From Butyrivibrio sp. MB2005 (lineage in GTDB: Bacteria; Bacillota; Clostridia; Lachnospirales; Lachnospiraceae): DNA of 53,791 nucleotides. The notes below the pieces were generated by a model. The model saw nothing but the letters and a program-made list of their open reading frames with translations, searched no databases and was not told the DNA's origin. Position numbers and translations under genes: made by a program. The stretch lies in assembly GCF_000424285.1 (NCBI RefSeq), contig NZ_AUJP01000026.1:1-53791 (forward strand), given 5' to 3'. Of the stretch, positions 33,822-42,802 are shown piece after piece; positions within the stretch are counted from its first letter, which is position 1; each line of letters opens with the position of its first letter.

Positions 33822-35261
33822 ATGATGAAGTATTTACAGAAAATCGGCAAATCACTGATGTTGCCTGTAGCGGTTCTTCCTGCAGCAGGTATTCTCTATG
33901 GTATCGGTTATTGGATCGATCCCAGCGGATGGGGCGCAAACAGCGTTCTTGCGGCGTTTTTTATAAAAGCTGCTTCCGCTATCATTGATCAGATTCCGAT
34001 CCTGTTCGCTATCGGTGTTTCCGTGGGCATGGCAAAGGATCATGACGGCACTAGTGCTTTGGCAGGTCTTGTATCTTTCCTTATGATCACGACACTCCTT
34101 AGTTCAGGCGCTGTTGCCATGTACAAAGGGGTTGACGTATCAGAAGTTCCTGCAGCTTTTTCCAAGATCAGCAATGCGTTTATCGGTATTCTCGCAGGTG
34201 TTATCGGATCAAGCTGCTACAACAGATTTAAGGACACTAAGCTTCCGGACTGGCTGGCATTCTTTAGCGGAAAGAGATGCGTAGCAATAGTAACCGCAGG
34301 TGCATCCATTATTACAGCGGCTATTCTCTATTTTGTATGGCCTCTTATCTTTGCTGCACTCGTTGCTTTCGGAACAGCTATCATCGGCCTTGGTCCTGTG
34401 GGCTCAGGTATCTATGCAATGCTTAACCGTGCGCTTATTCCTCTTGGATTGCACCACGCACTGAATGCGGTATTCTGGTTCGATACAGCAGGAATCAACG
34501 ACCTTGGCCTTTTCTGGTCAGGCGCTGACGGAGCAGTAAAGGGTGTTACAGGACAGTACATGACAGGATTCTTCCCGGTTATGATGTTCGGTCTTCCCGC
34601 AGGTGCTCTTGCAATGTATCACACAGCCAAGGATACCAAGAAAAAAGAAGCTGCAGCACTGCTTATGGCCGGTGCTCTGGCATCATTCTTTACAGGTATC
34701 ACAGAGCCTCTTGAATTTGCATTTATGTTCATGGCTCCCGGCCTTTACCTTGTACATGCAGCTCTTACAGGCGTATCAGCTATCATTTGTACACTGCTTC
34801 CTTTCAGAATCGGATTCAACTTCTCAGCAGGTCTTGTAGACTGGATACTCAGCTTCAAGGCTCCTATGGCTGTTAATCCCTGGATCCTGATTCCGATAGG
34901 CTTGGTATTTGGCGTTATCTATTATGTTATTTTCAGAATCGTTATTCTGAAGTTTGACTTAAAGACTCCCGGAAGAGCTGATGATGAAGAAGAGGATGAA
35001 GGCGCTGTTCTTGCAAATGATGACTTCACATCTATTGCAAGCCTTGTTCTTGCAGGTCTTGGCGGTAAGGAAAACATCAAAGAACTTGACTACTGCGCAA
35101 CAAGAATCCGTGCTGAGATAAATGATTATACTCAGGTGGATGAGAAGGCTATTAAGAAAGCCGGTGTTGCAGGTGTTATCCGTCCTTCCAAGACAACAGT
35201 TCAGGTTATTGTAGGACCTAAGGTACAGTTCGTTCATGATGAATTAAAGAAGATGCTTTAA
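33822..35261 (+). CDS. PTS glucose/N-acetylglucosamine-family IIBC permease
   Basis: The 479-residue protein has a IIC membrane domain with about ten membrane segments (residues 1-390), including LPVAVLPAAGILYGIGYWID and the GITEPLEFAFMF substrate-binding motif. A C-terminal IIB domain follows, with phosphocysteine Cys425 in LDYCATRIR. It lacks a IIA domain, which the preceding gene provides. The subgroup includes glucose, maltose and N-acetylglucosamine carriers; with a GH31 alpha-glucosidase in the same operon, glucose or an alpha-glucoside is likely. GGGAGGTG precedes the start (ATG 33822, with ATG 33825 as an alternative). Confidence 0.9.
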   Translation: MMKYLQKIGKSLMLPVAVLPAAGILYGIGYWIDPSGWGANSVLAAFFIKAASAIIDQIPILFAIGVSVGMAKDHDGTSALAGLVSFLMITTLLSSGAVAMYKGVDVSEVPAAFSKISNAFIGILAGVIGSSCYNRFKDTKLPDWLAFFSGKRCVAIVTAGASIITAAILYFVWPLIFAALVAFGTAIIGLGPVGSGIYAMLNRALIPLGLHHALNAVFWFDTAGINDLGLFWSGADGAVKGVTGQYMTGFFPVMMFGLPAGALAMYHTAKDTKKKEAAALLMAGALASFFTGITEPLEFAFMFMAPGLYLVHAALTGVSAIICTLLPFRIGFNFSAGLVDWILSFKAPMAVNPWILIPIGLVFGVIYYVIFRIVILKFDLKTPGRADDEEEDEGAVLANDDFTSIASLVLAGLGGKENIKELDYCATRIRAEINDYTQVDEKAIKKAGVAGVIRPSKTTVQVIVGPKVQFVHDELKKML

Positions 35262-35364
35262 TAGAAATTTAATTAAATATGTTGATTTATCGCATGGTTT
35301 TATTATGATTTCAAGGTTATAATCTAGTTGAGACTAATAAGTCTTTGAAAGGAGATGCGCAGTA

Positions 35365-35661
35365 ATGACGATTAACAAGAATAAAGATGGTAACAGCTTA
35401 AAGGTAGCGATTGAGGGAAGACTTGATACCACGACAGCGCCTCAGCTTGAAGAGGAACTGAAGAGTTCATTTGAAGGTGTAGAGAAGCTGGAACTTGATT
35501 TTGCAAAGCTGGAGTATATCTCATCTGCGGGTCTTCGCGTACTTTTGTCTGCTCAGAAGGTTATGAACAAGCAGGGCACTATGGTCATCAAAAATGTCAG
35601 TGATGAGATCAGCGAGATTTTCGAGGTGACAGGCTTTAGTGATATTTTGACCATCGAATAA
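35365..35661 (+). CDS. STAS-domain anti-sigma factor antagonist-like protein
   Basis: The 98-residue protein is a single STAS domain like SpoIIAA and RsbV. These bind an anti-sigma kinase and release a sigma factor when unphosphorylated. The phosphorylatable Ser is in the motif YISSAGLRVLL (Ser53 or Ser54). No kinase or sigma gene lies next to it, so its partner is encoded elsewhere. AAAGGAG precedes ATG 35365, and a TATAAT at 35318-35323 may be its own -10 element. A terminator follows, so it is probably a one-gene unit. Confidence 0.87.
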   Translation: MTINKNKDGNSLKVAIEGRLDTTTAPQLEEELKSSFEGVEKLELDFAKLEYISSAGLRVLLSAQKVMNKQGTMVIKNVSDEISEIFEVTGFSDILTIE

Positions 35662-35678
35662 TAATATATGATCCAGAG

Positions 35679-35716
35679 TCTGAGTGTTGTGCGAAAGCAC
35701 TTCACTCAGATTTTTT
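35679..35716 (+). terminator. Terminator after the STAS gene
   Basis: TCTGAGTG (35679-35686) pairs with CACTCAGA (35703-35710), with an inner GTGC-GAAA-GCAC tetraloop stem, followed by TTTTTT. Confidence 0.88.
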
Positions 35717-35775
35717 AGTTTATACGCAGGTGAAAGCCTTTTTATAAATTCATTATTCTACTAAGGAAAATAAAA

Positions 35776-37362
35776 ATGAGAATCATTTTTACTTCAGACA
35801 CACATGGTCATGTTTTTCCAATAAATTATGCCACGGGGGAGCAGGAAAATTCCGGGCTATTGAGCATCGCAGCCCAGATGGAGGGCGAAAAAGAAAAGGA
35901 TGGAAACACCCTTGTAATCGACGGCGGCGACAATCTGCAGGGTACGCCTCTTATGGCATATTATTTAAGCCACATGGATGAGTATGATTTAAATCCCATG
36001 GCGGAGGGCTTTAATGCCATGGGGCTTGATTACTATACCTTCGGAAACCATGATTTTAACTATGGATATGAGGCTTTCAGAGATTTCGCAGAAGCCATGA
36101 AGGCCACTTTGGTGTGCGCCAATGTTATAGACAGAACAGGCGGACTTAACATCAAAAAGCACGTGATCCACATCCTGGAGGATGGCACAAAAGTCGGCAT
36201 AACAGGCGCTGTAACAGGGTTTGTGAATGTCTGGGAGCAGGAAAGGAATCTCATTAACTATATAGTAGAAGATCCGATAGGAGCTCTGAAAAAAGAGAAT
36301 GAAGAGCTTGAGGGAAAGTGCGACATCAAGGTTTGCATCTACCATGGCGGCTTTGAGGAGGACCTTACTACAGGCAGTAAGTTATCTGATAGTGAGGAAA
36401 ATCAGGCCTGCAGGATAATCAGGGAGATGAATTTCGATATTATTCTGACGGGACATCAGCATAAGCCCATAGAGGGCATCGCCATGAGCGGAACCTACGG
36501 AGTACAGCCCCCTGACAAGGGTATGCAATACTGCGTTCTTGACGCTGAGTACGTGGGAAAGGATGAGGACAGGGATGTAAAGGGCAGAACCCTTACAGGC
36601 AGTGGATGGAGTGTTATGTCATTCCTGATACCGGTGGAGAAGCACTACGCAGATTTTGAAAAGCTTAATGATGCAAATCCGGGACTTAAGAAGATGAATC
36701 AGGATCTGCAGATATGGCTTGATGAGCCAATCGGCTGCCTTGAAAAAGAAATTGAGTCGGAACAAAAGCTTGAATGTGCCATTAATGGCAGTAAGGTTGC
36801 GGCGATTTTCAATCAGGTTCAATTGGAGTTTACAGGAGCAGATTTTTCAAGTACAAGCATCTCCAATGATCCTCTGGGACTTCCGAAGAATATTACTGTT
36901 CGCGATGTGCTTAACATATACCGTTTTGCCAATACAGAGGTTGTGAAGGAGATCACTGGAGCAGACCTAAAGGAAGCCCTTGAGCGCTCCGCAGAGTATT
37001 TTTCCATAGATGAAAAAACCGGAGAAATCTGCGTGTCGGAGGCCTTTTTGAAGCCTAAGGTTGAGCACTATAACTATGACTATTTTGCAGGGCTTTGTTA
37101 TGAGTTCGACATATCAAGGCCTGTAGGTGACAGGGTTGTGATGCTCAAAAAGCTTGATGGAACTGAGATTTTTCCGGATGAAAAGTACACCATCGTGACA
37201 AGCAATTACAGGGCCACAGGAACCGGCGGATATAAGAGCATAGCCAGGGGCAGGACCGTAAGAACCTATACCGAGGAGATGCCGGATCTTTTGATTGATT
37301 TTATAAAAAGGAATTCTCCCGTAGGAGAGATCGACAATTGCAGGTATAAGGTGAGGTTTTGA
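35776..37362 (+). CDS. Metallophosphatase/5'-nucleotidase family protein
   Basis: The 528-residue protein has a calcineurin-like metallophosphatase domain followed by a C-terminal 5'-nucleotidase substrate domain. Metal-binding motifs are SDTHGH, VIDGGDNLQG, FGNHDFNYG and LTGHQHKP. The C-terminal domain carries TNYRATGTGGY-like residues (here TSNYRATGTGGYKS) and a LNIYRFANTEV region. Most homologues are exported, but no signal peptide is seen here, so it may act on intracellular nucleotides or cyclic nucleotides. It is closely followed by the GIY-YIG gene. The substrate is not known. Confidence 0.87.
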   Translation: MRIIFTSDTHGHVFPINYATGEQENSGLLSIAAQMEGEKEKDGNTLVIDGGDNLQGTPLMAYYLSHMDEYDLNPMAEGFNAMGLDYYTFGNHDFNYGYEAFRDFAEAMKATLVCANVIDRTGGLNIKKHVIHILEDGTKVGITGAVTGFVNVWEQERNLINYIVEDPIGALKKENEELEGKCDIKVCIYHGGFEEDLTTGSKLSDSEENQACRIIREMNFDIILTGHQHKPIEGIAMSGTYGVQPPDKGMQYCVLDAEYVGKDEDRDVKGRTLTGSGWSVMSFLIPVEKHYADFEKLNDANPGLKKMNQDLQIWLDEPIGCLEKEIESEQKLECAINGSKVAAIFNQVQLEFTGADFSSTSISNDPLGLPKNITVRDVLNIYRFANTEVVKEITGADLKEALERSAEYFSIDEKTGEICVSEAFLKPKVEHYNYDYFAGLCYEFDISRPVGDRVVMLKKLDGTEIFPDEKYTIVTSNYRATGTGGYKSIARGRTVRTYTEEMPDLLIDFIKRNSPVGEIDNCRYKVRF

Positions 37363-37367
37363 TAAAA

Positions 37368-37634
37368 ATGAATTACACATATTTAGTTGAATGCGCAGAT
37401 GGAACCTTATACTGCGGCTGGACCAATGACCTGGAGAGGCGCATGGCTGACCATAATGCCGGGAAGGGAGCAAAGTACACAAAGCCCAGACTTCCGGTTA
37501 AGCTCGTATATTACGAAGCCTTTGAAACAAAGGAGGAAGCCATGAGCAGGGAGTGGCATATTAAGCAGCTTAGCCGCGCAGAGAAGATGAAGCTTATCAC
37601 AACAAAAAATGATAATACCCATTTCAATCCATAA
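37368..37634 (+). CDS. GIY-YIG nuclease-domain protein (YhbQ-like)
   Basis: The 88-residue protein is a stand-alone GIY-YIG domain of the UPF0213/YhbQ type. The motif reads TYLVECADGTLYCGWTNDLE with Tyr and Arg positions conserved, and the catalytic-type Glu lies in SREWHIKQLSRAEK. The family is linked to DNA structure-specific nuclease activity in some bacteria. ATG 37368 is preferred to TTG 37359 because the conserved domain begins at once. It lies 5 bases after the preceding stop and is likely cotranscribed. Confidence 0.87.
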   Translation: MNYTYLVECADGTLYCGWTNDLERRMADHNAGKGAKYTKPRLPVKLVYYEAFETKEEAMSREWHIKQLSRAEKMKLITTKNDNTHFNP

Positions 37635-37704
37635 TAAGTAAGAGAGTCCGCAATTTGTTAGCATAAATTGTGCACATTTGATTTAATGACAGAGAGGAAA
37701 AATC

Positions 37705-38631
37705 ATGGATTATATAAATGTAGCAAATGGGCCTCAGAACGTATCAAGAATCATTCTTGGATGCATGAGAATGCCTGCTCTTGACGTAGATGGTGCTGCT
37801 AAAATCATTAAAACCGCATCAGAAGCCGGAATCAATTATTTTGATCATGCCACCTGCTATGGGGATGGCGAGGCAGAAACACGTTTTGGCGATGCATTCC
37901 CGCTTACAGGACTTAATAGAGAGGATATTTTCATTCAGAGCAAATGCGGCCTACATTTTGACCGCCAGGAATTTGACTGGAGTAAGGAAGATATTTTAAG
38001 CAGTGTTGACGGCATACTTGCAAGACTTAAAACAGACTATCTTGATGCACTTTTGCTCCACCGCCCGGATCTTCTTTTTGATCCTGAGGAAGTGGCAGAG
38101 GCCTTTGACAAGCTCCATTCAGAGGGAAAGGTAAGACATTTTGGTGTCAGCAACGTTACTCCCGGTCAGCTTGAGCTTTTAAAAAAATATGTTAAACAGC
38201 CTCTTGTTTTCAATCAGCTGCAGTTTTCACTTGATCAGACACAGCTTATAGATACTGTGCTATACTTAAATAATAAGACAACAGACCGTTCAATCGACAG
38301 AGATAACGGCATTCTGGATTACTGCAGACTTAACGATATTACTATTCAGGCTTGGTCACCTCTGCAGATCGGCATGTTCCAGGGCTGCTTCGTTGATCAT
38401 CCTGATTTCCCTGAGCTTAATGCAGCACTTGCAAAGATCGGCGATAAGTACGGAATTTCCAAGACCGCTGTTGCAATCGCATGGATCTTAAGGCATCCCG
38501 CAAAGATGCAGGCTATCGCAGGCACCATGAATCCCGCACATCTCAAGGATATCTGTGATGCAACAAAGGCTAATCTTACTCACCATGAGTGGTATGAACT
38601 GTATCTTGCATCAGGCAAGTTTTTACCGTAA
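37705..38631 (+). CDS. Aldo/keto reductase
   Basis: The 308-residue oxidoreductase uses NADPH to reduce sugars or other carbonyl compounds. The catalytic tetrad is visible: Asp and Tyr in YFDHATCYGDGE, Lys in IFIQSKCG, and His in LLLHRPD. The sequence KVRHFGVSNVTPGQLELL is a standard AKR motif. It resembles the YdhF/Tas-type group. The next gene is another aldo/keto reductase of a different subgroup, 44 bases downstream. Confidence 0.9.
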   Translation: MDYINVANGPQNVSRIILGCMRMPALDVDGAAKIIKTASEAGINYFDHATCYGDGEAETRFGDAFPLTGLNREDIFIQSKCGLHFDRQEFDWSKEDILSSVDGILARLKTDYLDALLLHRPDLLFDPEEVAEAFDKLHSEGKVRHFGVSNVTPGQLELLKKYVKQPLVFNQLQFSLDQTQLIDTVLYLNNKTTDRSIDRDNGILDYCRLNDITIQAWSPLQIGMFQGCFVDHPDFPELNAALAKIGDKYGISKTAVAIAWILRHPAKMQAIAGTMNPAHLKDICDATKANLTHHEWYELYLASGKFLP

Positions 38632-38675
38632 AAAGATAATAAACGCAGAAATAAGCGTAGGTTGGAGGACTATAT

Positions 38676-39806
38676 ATGGATAATTCATTTCCGGAGATTA
38701 AAAAATTATTTGGCTTTGGCTGCATGAGACTGCCGATGAAGGGCACAGAAGTAGATATCGAGCAGTTTAAGCAGATGGCAGATTACTTCATCGATAACGG
38801 TTTTAACTACTTTGATACCGCACACGGATATATCGATGGAAAATCAGAAAAAGCAGTTAAGGTGGCTGTTTCTGACAGATATCCCAGAGAGAAATTCCTT
38901 CTGGCAGATAAGCTGACAGAGCCCTATTTCAGCAAGGAAGAGGATATCAGACCTTTCTTCCGGAGTCAGCTTGAGCTTTGCGGCGTAGAGTATTTTGATT
39001 TTTATCTGATGCATGCGCAGAATGCCAAGAATTTCGGGCACTTCAAGAAGTGCAGAGCATACGAGACAGCATTTGACCTGAAAAAAGAGGGTAAGATCAA
39101 GCACGTAGGTCTGTCTTTCCATGACAGCGCAGATGTTTTGGACAATATCCTTACAACTTATCCCGATGTTGAGTTTGTACAGATTCAGTTCAACTATCTC
39201 GACTATGAGGATCCCGGCGTTCAGAGCCGTAAGTGCCTTGAGGTTTGCAAAAAGCATGGCAAGCCCGTAGTTGTAATGGAGCCAGTAAAGGGCGGAAGCC
39301 TTGTAAATCTTCCTGAAGCAGCTCAGAAGGTATATGATGAGACCGGTTCAGGCTTATCAAATGCCAGCTACGCTATCAGATTCGCAGCTACACAGGAAGG
39401 TATCAGAGTTGTTCTTTCCGGCATGAGCGATTTCGAGCAGATGAAGGACAATGTATCCTTCATGAAGGATTTTAAGCCTCTTGATGAGAACGAGTTTGGC
39501 GCTATCGCTAAGGTTACAGGCATCTACAAGGGCCTTGATACAATTCCCTGCACAGCATGTCATTACTGCGTTGAGCAGAATCATTGTCCCATGAACATCA
39601 TGATTCCGGAGATTTTCTCCTGCATGAACACCAGAAAGATCTTCAACGACTGGAACCAGAAGATGTACTACGAAAACGTAATTACATCCGGCGATAAGGG
39701 TAAAGCTAGTGCCTGCATCGAGTGCGGCGGCTGCGAAAATGCCTGCCCTCAGCACCTGGAGATCCGCGCTCTGCTTAAGGACGTTGCCAAGGAATTTGAG
39801 GGCTGA
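38676..39806 (+). CDS. Aldo/keto reductase with C-terminal [4Fe-4S] domain
   Basis: The 376-residue protein has an aldo/keto reductase barrel (tetrad Asp and Tyr in NYFDTAHGYIDG, Lys in LLADKLTEP, His in LMHAQN). A C-terminal extension holds two cysteine clusters: CTACHYCVEQNHCP near residue 290 and CIECGGCENACP near residue 347. These bind iron-sulfur clusters, so electrons may come from a ferredoxin-like pathway instead of, or besides, NADPH. This architecture is common in anaerobes. TTGGAGGA precedes ATG 38676. The substrate is unknown. Confidence 0.9.
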   Translation: MDNSFPEIKKLFGFGCMRLPMKGTEVDIEQFKQMADYFIDNGFNYFDTAHGYIDGKSEKAVKVAVSDRYPREKFLLADKLTEPYFSKEEDIRPFFRSQLELCGVEYFDFYLMHAQNAKNFGHFKKCRAYETAFDLKKEGKIKHVGLSFHDSADVLDNILTTYPDVEFVQIQFNYLDYEDPGVQSRKCLEVCKKHGKPVVVMEPVKGGSLVNLPEAAQKVYDETGSGLSNASYAIRFAATQEGIRVVLSGMSDFEQMKDNVSFMKDFKPLDENEFGAIAKVTGIYKGLDTIPCTACHYCVEQNHCPMNIMIPEIFSCMNTRKIFNDWNQKMYYENVITSGDKGKASACIECGGCENACPQHLEIRALLKDVAKEFEG

Positions 39807-39871
39807 TAAGGGTAAGACTTCCTTAAGTATCCGGTGAGGGAAGTCTTAATATCAAATAAATAGCACAATTT

Positions 39872-39913
39872 GAGCAGTACATGACTATTAGTGAATAGTG
39901 TACTGCTCTTTTT
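39872..39913 (+). terminator. Terminator after the aldo/keto reductase pair
   Basis: GAGCAGTAC (39872-39880) pairs with GTACTGCTC (39900-39908), with further ACTATT/AATAGT pairing inside, followed by TTTTTT. A second weaker hairpin with AAGACTTCC and GGAAGTCTT arms lies just upstream. Confidence 0.85.
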
Positions 39914-39954
39914 GTGGGTATAATTAGGGTGACTTTAATGTATTGGAGGTTTGT

Positions 39955-40356
39955 ATGGGAAACTGGGGCGATGATACAGATTTTGAGGTAAAGGCGCTTA
40001 AGGATTACGAGGGTCGCTTTACCATCAATTTTAAAAAGATTTTTATGGACGTGGATGAGATCTCGGAAAAGACCCTGGAGGTTACGGATAAGCATCCCAA
40101 GGATTCACTTATGAAGCTGTGGGCAGGAACAATGGCAGGTATGTTCATATTTTTCCTGTTTTCATATCAGGTGTTTGCCCTTGTTATGATTCCGATAATT
40201 GCGTTCTATCTTATAGCACTGGTTCGAATCTACAAGTGCTGGAAGAGCTTTAAGTACAGTGTTGCGCAGTTCTGGCTCATGAGTATCGCTGCAATTTGCG
40301 CTCTGCTGGTGGTTTCTCAGGTTCTGCAGCGATTCCTGGTTAATACATTATTTTAA
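39955..40356 (+). CDS. Small membrane protein of unknown function
   Basis: The 133-residue product has a charged cytoplasmic N-terminus (about 45 residues, WGDDTDFEVKALKDYEG) and then three hydrophobic segments from about residue 47 to the end. No family motif is recognised. ATG 39955 is chosen over TTG 39943 because GGAGG lies 5 bases before it. It lies 13 bases before the GH43 gene and may be cotranscribed with it, though the functions may be unrelated. Confidence 0.7.
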   Translation: MGNWGDDTDFEVKALKDYEGRFTINFKKIFMDVDEISEKTLEVTDKHPKDSLMKLWAGTMAGMFIFFLFSYQVFALVMIPIIAFYLIALVRIYKCWKSFKYSVAQFWLMSIAAICALLVVSQVLQRFLVNTLF

Positions 40357-40369
40357 GGAGAATGACCCA

Positions 40370-41296
40370 ATGGGAGATAAGAATTTTTGTGAAAATCCGA
40401 TTATAAAAAACATCTATACCGCTGATCCTGCGCCGATGGTTTTGGGAGATACACTTTATCTTTACACAACTCATGACGAGGATGAGCTTATTAATGATTT
40501 CTATACAATGAAGGACTGGCGCTGCTTTTCAACCACTGACATGGTGAATTGGACTGATCACGGCGTTATTTTTTCACTGGATGATATTGAATGGGCAGAC
40601 GACAGAGCCTGGGCGCCTCAGGCGGTAGAGAGCAACGGTAAATTCTACCTTTATTGCCCTGTTCATAAGAAAAACGGAGGAATGGCCATAGCTGTCGGCG
40701 TTTCCGATAATCCGGCAGGTCCCTTTAAGGATCTTGGCCATCCACTTGTGGATGAAGGAGACTGGAATGACATAGATCCCACAGTTTTCATAGATGATGA
40801 CGGACAGGCTTATCTTTATTTCGGAAATCCGGAGCTGCGCTACGTTCTGCTGAATGAGGACATGATTTCTTATGATGAAAAGGTAGGCGTAGTGAAGATC
40901 CCCATGACTGAGGAATCCTTTGCGAAGGGCAGTCATGACACAGGTACTTCCTATGGTGAAGGCCCCTGGTTTTATAAGAGGGATGGCCTTTATTACATGG
41001 TTTATGCGGCCTTCGGCGTAGATAAAAAGGATGAGCATCTGGCTTATTCAACCTCAGTATCACCCACAGGTCCCTGGGTTTACGGGGGCGTTATCATGAC
41101 AGAGGAGGACGGTGTTTTCACCAATCACCCCGGTATTGCTGATTTTAAGGGACACTCGTATCTCTTTTATCACACAGGAGATCTGCCCGGGGGAAGCCTT
41201 TTCCACAGAAGCGTCTGCGTGGCAGAGTTTTCCTATAACGCCGACGGTTCCATCGATACAATCGACAAATGCGGCGGCGTAAACAAGATTCAGTAG
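40370..41296 (+). CDS. GH43 family glycoside hydrolase
   Basis: The 308-residue enzyme is a compact five-bladed propeller of glycoside hydrolase family 43, which contains beta-xylosidases, arabinofuranosidases and arabinanases. The three catalytic acids are visible: Asp in YTADPAPMV, Asp in NDIDPTVFIDDDG, and Glu in TSYGEGPWFY. No signal peptide and no carbohydrate-binding module are present, so it acts in the cytoplasm on imported oligosaccharides. It fits with GH127 as an enzyme for arabinose-bearing plant glycans. AAGGAG precedes ATG 40370. Confidence 0.9.
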   Translation: MGDKNFCENPIIKNIYTADPAPMVLGDTLYLYTTHDEDELINDFYTMKDWRCFSTTDMVNWTDHGVIFSLDDIEWADDRAWAPQAVESNGKFYLYCPVHKKNGGMAIAVGVSDNPAGPFKDLGHPLVDEGDWNDIDPTVFIDDDGQAYLYFGNPELRYVLLNEDMISYDEKVGVVKIPMTEESFAKGSHDTGTSYGEGPWFYKRDGLYYMVYAAFGVDKKDEHLAYSTSVSPTGPWVYGGVIMTEEDGVFTNHPGIADFKGHSYLFYHTGDLPGGSLFHRSVCVAEFSYNADGSIDTIDKCGGVNKIQ

Positions 41297-41393
41297 ATTT
41301 TTTCTTGTAAAAATGCATGCATAGGGATAGAATTTAAAGTAAGCATCAATAAAAGCAGCAATGAACAGGTAAACGGATTAGAGAGGGGGACTA

Positions 41394-41861
41394 ATGAGGG
41401 CACTTGTAGTCATTGACATGCAGGAAAAATATCTTGATGAGTACGACGACGGGCTTTTGAAGAGCATAAATCGCAAGATCCGTCTGGCGCACGAAGAAGA
41501 GGATGTTTCCATTGTTTATGTAAAAAATGTTGGGTTAACCGGAAGCAGAGCCGGATATGAGCTTTCTGATGGTCTGCTTTTGGTGTCTGATCTTGTGTAT
41601 GAAAAGGATGAACCCAGCGCTTTTTCATCAAAAGCTTTTACTGATAAAATTAAATGTCTGAAAGCCACAGAGCTTGAGCTTGTGGGCGTTGATGGCAGCT
41701 CATGCATCGCGAAAACAGCCATGGATGCCATAAAATACGGCTATAAGACCAAGATCGTCAAGTCATGCGTCGGAGCCAGGGATGAGAAAATCTACGAAAA
41801 GGTGCTTGAAGAGCTTGAGGATGCGGGAGTTACGGTTTTATCCTCAGGATCAGGCAAATAG
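41394..41861 (+). CDS. Isochorismatase-family cysteine hydrolase
   Basis: The 155-residue protein is a second member of the isochorismatase fold. The nucleophile Cys is in GVDGSSCIAKTAMDAIKYGY, Asp in VVIDMQEKYLDEY, and Lys in YEKDEPSAFSS. It lacks the Asp-x-His motif seen in the 30.7-kb paralogue, so a nicotinamidase role is less likely. The substrate is unknown. GAGAGGGGG precedes ATG 41394, and a terminator follows. Confidence 0.8.
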   Translation: MRALVVIDMQEKYLDEYDDGLLKSINRKIRLAHEEEDVSIVYVKNVGLTGSRAGYELSDGLLLVSDLVYEKDEPSAFSSKAFTDKIKCLKATELELVGVDGSSCIAKTAMDAIKYGYKTKIVKSCVGARDEKIYEKVLEELEDAGVTVLSSGSGK

Positions 41862-41918
41862 AATAAATAAATGGAAAAAGAAAACTATGCTAAGCGGTTG
41901 GCACAATTTTAATGAATA

Positions 41919-41954
41919 TAGCTGTCTCTGAAAATGGATCAGGGACAGCTTTTT
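41919..41954 (+). terminator. Terminator after the isochorismatase-family gene
   Basis: AGCTGTCTCTGA (41919-41930) pairs with TCAGGGACAGCT (41938-41949) with one T-G, followed by TTTTTT. Confidence 0.88.
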
Positions 41955-42158
41955 TACGGCACCATGTGCCTTTCGGACGATAGAGTCCAATAAATTTCCC
42001 AGCACTATATTTAGTGGTTGCAAAACAGAACATACATTCGTATAATTAGAAACACAAACAGAACAATTGTTCACCATGCATGGGTTTTACATTGATTCAG
42101 GGTATGCAGTGTACACAGGGCATGCCTTAGTTTCGGAATGGCAGGTGATAGCAGCATT

Positions 42159-42422
42159 ATGGCTAAGAGAATAGGTTATAAGGTTTATGTGGATACGACT
42201 GTAAGGTTCTCGTCTGACGGGGAGATTAGGCCATTGTCCATTGTATGGGAGGATGGCAGGAGGTATGAGATCACAAGGGTCAAGGACTGCGTTCCGGGAG
42301 CCAGCAGACGTGCAGGAGGAGCAGGCCTTGTTTATACGTGTATCGTAGATGGAAAAGAGGTACATTTGTATTTTGAGGACTGTCCGGGGGGAGCAAAATG
42401 GTTCCTTGAATCAAAGGCGTGA
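42159..42422 (+). CDS. Small conserved hypothetical protein
   Basis: This 87-residue (94 if started at ATG 42138) protein is beta-rich: VYVDTTVRF, PLSIVWEDGRRYEITRV, then a Gly/Arg turn and TCIVDGKEVHLYFED. It ends GGAKWFLESKA. From memory it resembles small proteins sometimes found beside Y-family polymerase and YolD genes in Clostridia, but here it is 37 kb away from them, so this is a weak hint. AGGTGA lies 10 bases before ATG 42159, which is why I favour that start. The function is unknown. Confidence 0.65.
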   Translation: MAKRIGYKVYVDTTVRFSSDGEIRPLSIVWEDGRRYEITRVKDCVPGASRRAGGAGLVYTCIVDGKEVHLYFEDCPGGAKWFLESKA

Positions 42423-42528
42423 CAGCCTTAAAGAGTTTAGGGGTGATAATTTTTTAAAATATGTTTGACCTTGCCCTTAGGGAATACTTTATGCTTTAAA
42501 CACAATAATAAAAAGCGAGGTTAAGAAA

Positions 42529-42776
42529 ATGCAGATTGGTAGTTCAAACGATTCAAAGGCAGTAAAGGAGCAGTACTCATCATCAAAGGGGATAAATACG
42601 AGATTATCATTTCATGATAAGTGCTCCACGAACAAGCAGGGATATGGTAATTGGATTGTGTCGAATTATGAGATCACGGAAGGCATGAAGGTTTTGGAGC
42701 TTGGCTGCGGAACCGGCAGCATTTGGATGGGGCGTTTGACTTACCTAAAGATTATGGTATGTTTATTTCTAAATGA
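42529..42776 (+). pseudogene. Methyltransferase gene with a large internal deletion
   Basis: Codons 1-65 encode the N-terminus of a class I SAM-dependent methyltransferase, including the SAM-binding motif KVLELGCGTGSIW. From 42726 a different frame reads DGAFDLPKDYGMFISK and then stops at 42774-42776, which resembles the C-terminus of the same methyltransferase type. A complete gene would need about 170 more codons in between. The remains of both ends in different frames point to an internal deletion. The original frame runs on to 42900 but codes for an unlikely sequence that overlaps the next gene. No active enzyme is expected. Confidence 0.75.
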
Positions 42777-42802
42777 TAAAGCAGGAGCGTATTTAACAAA
42801 CA

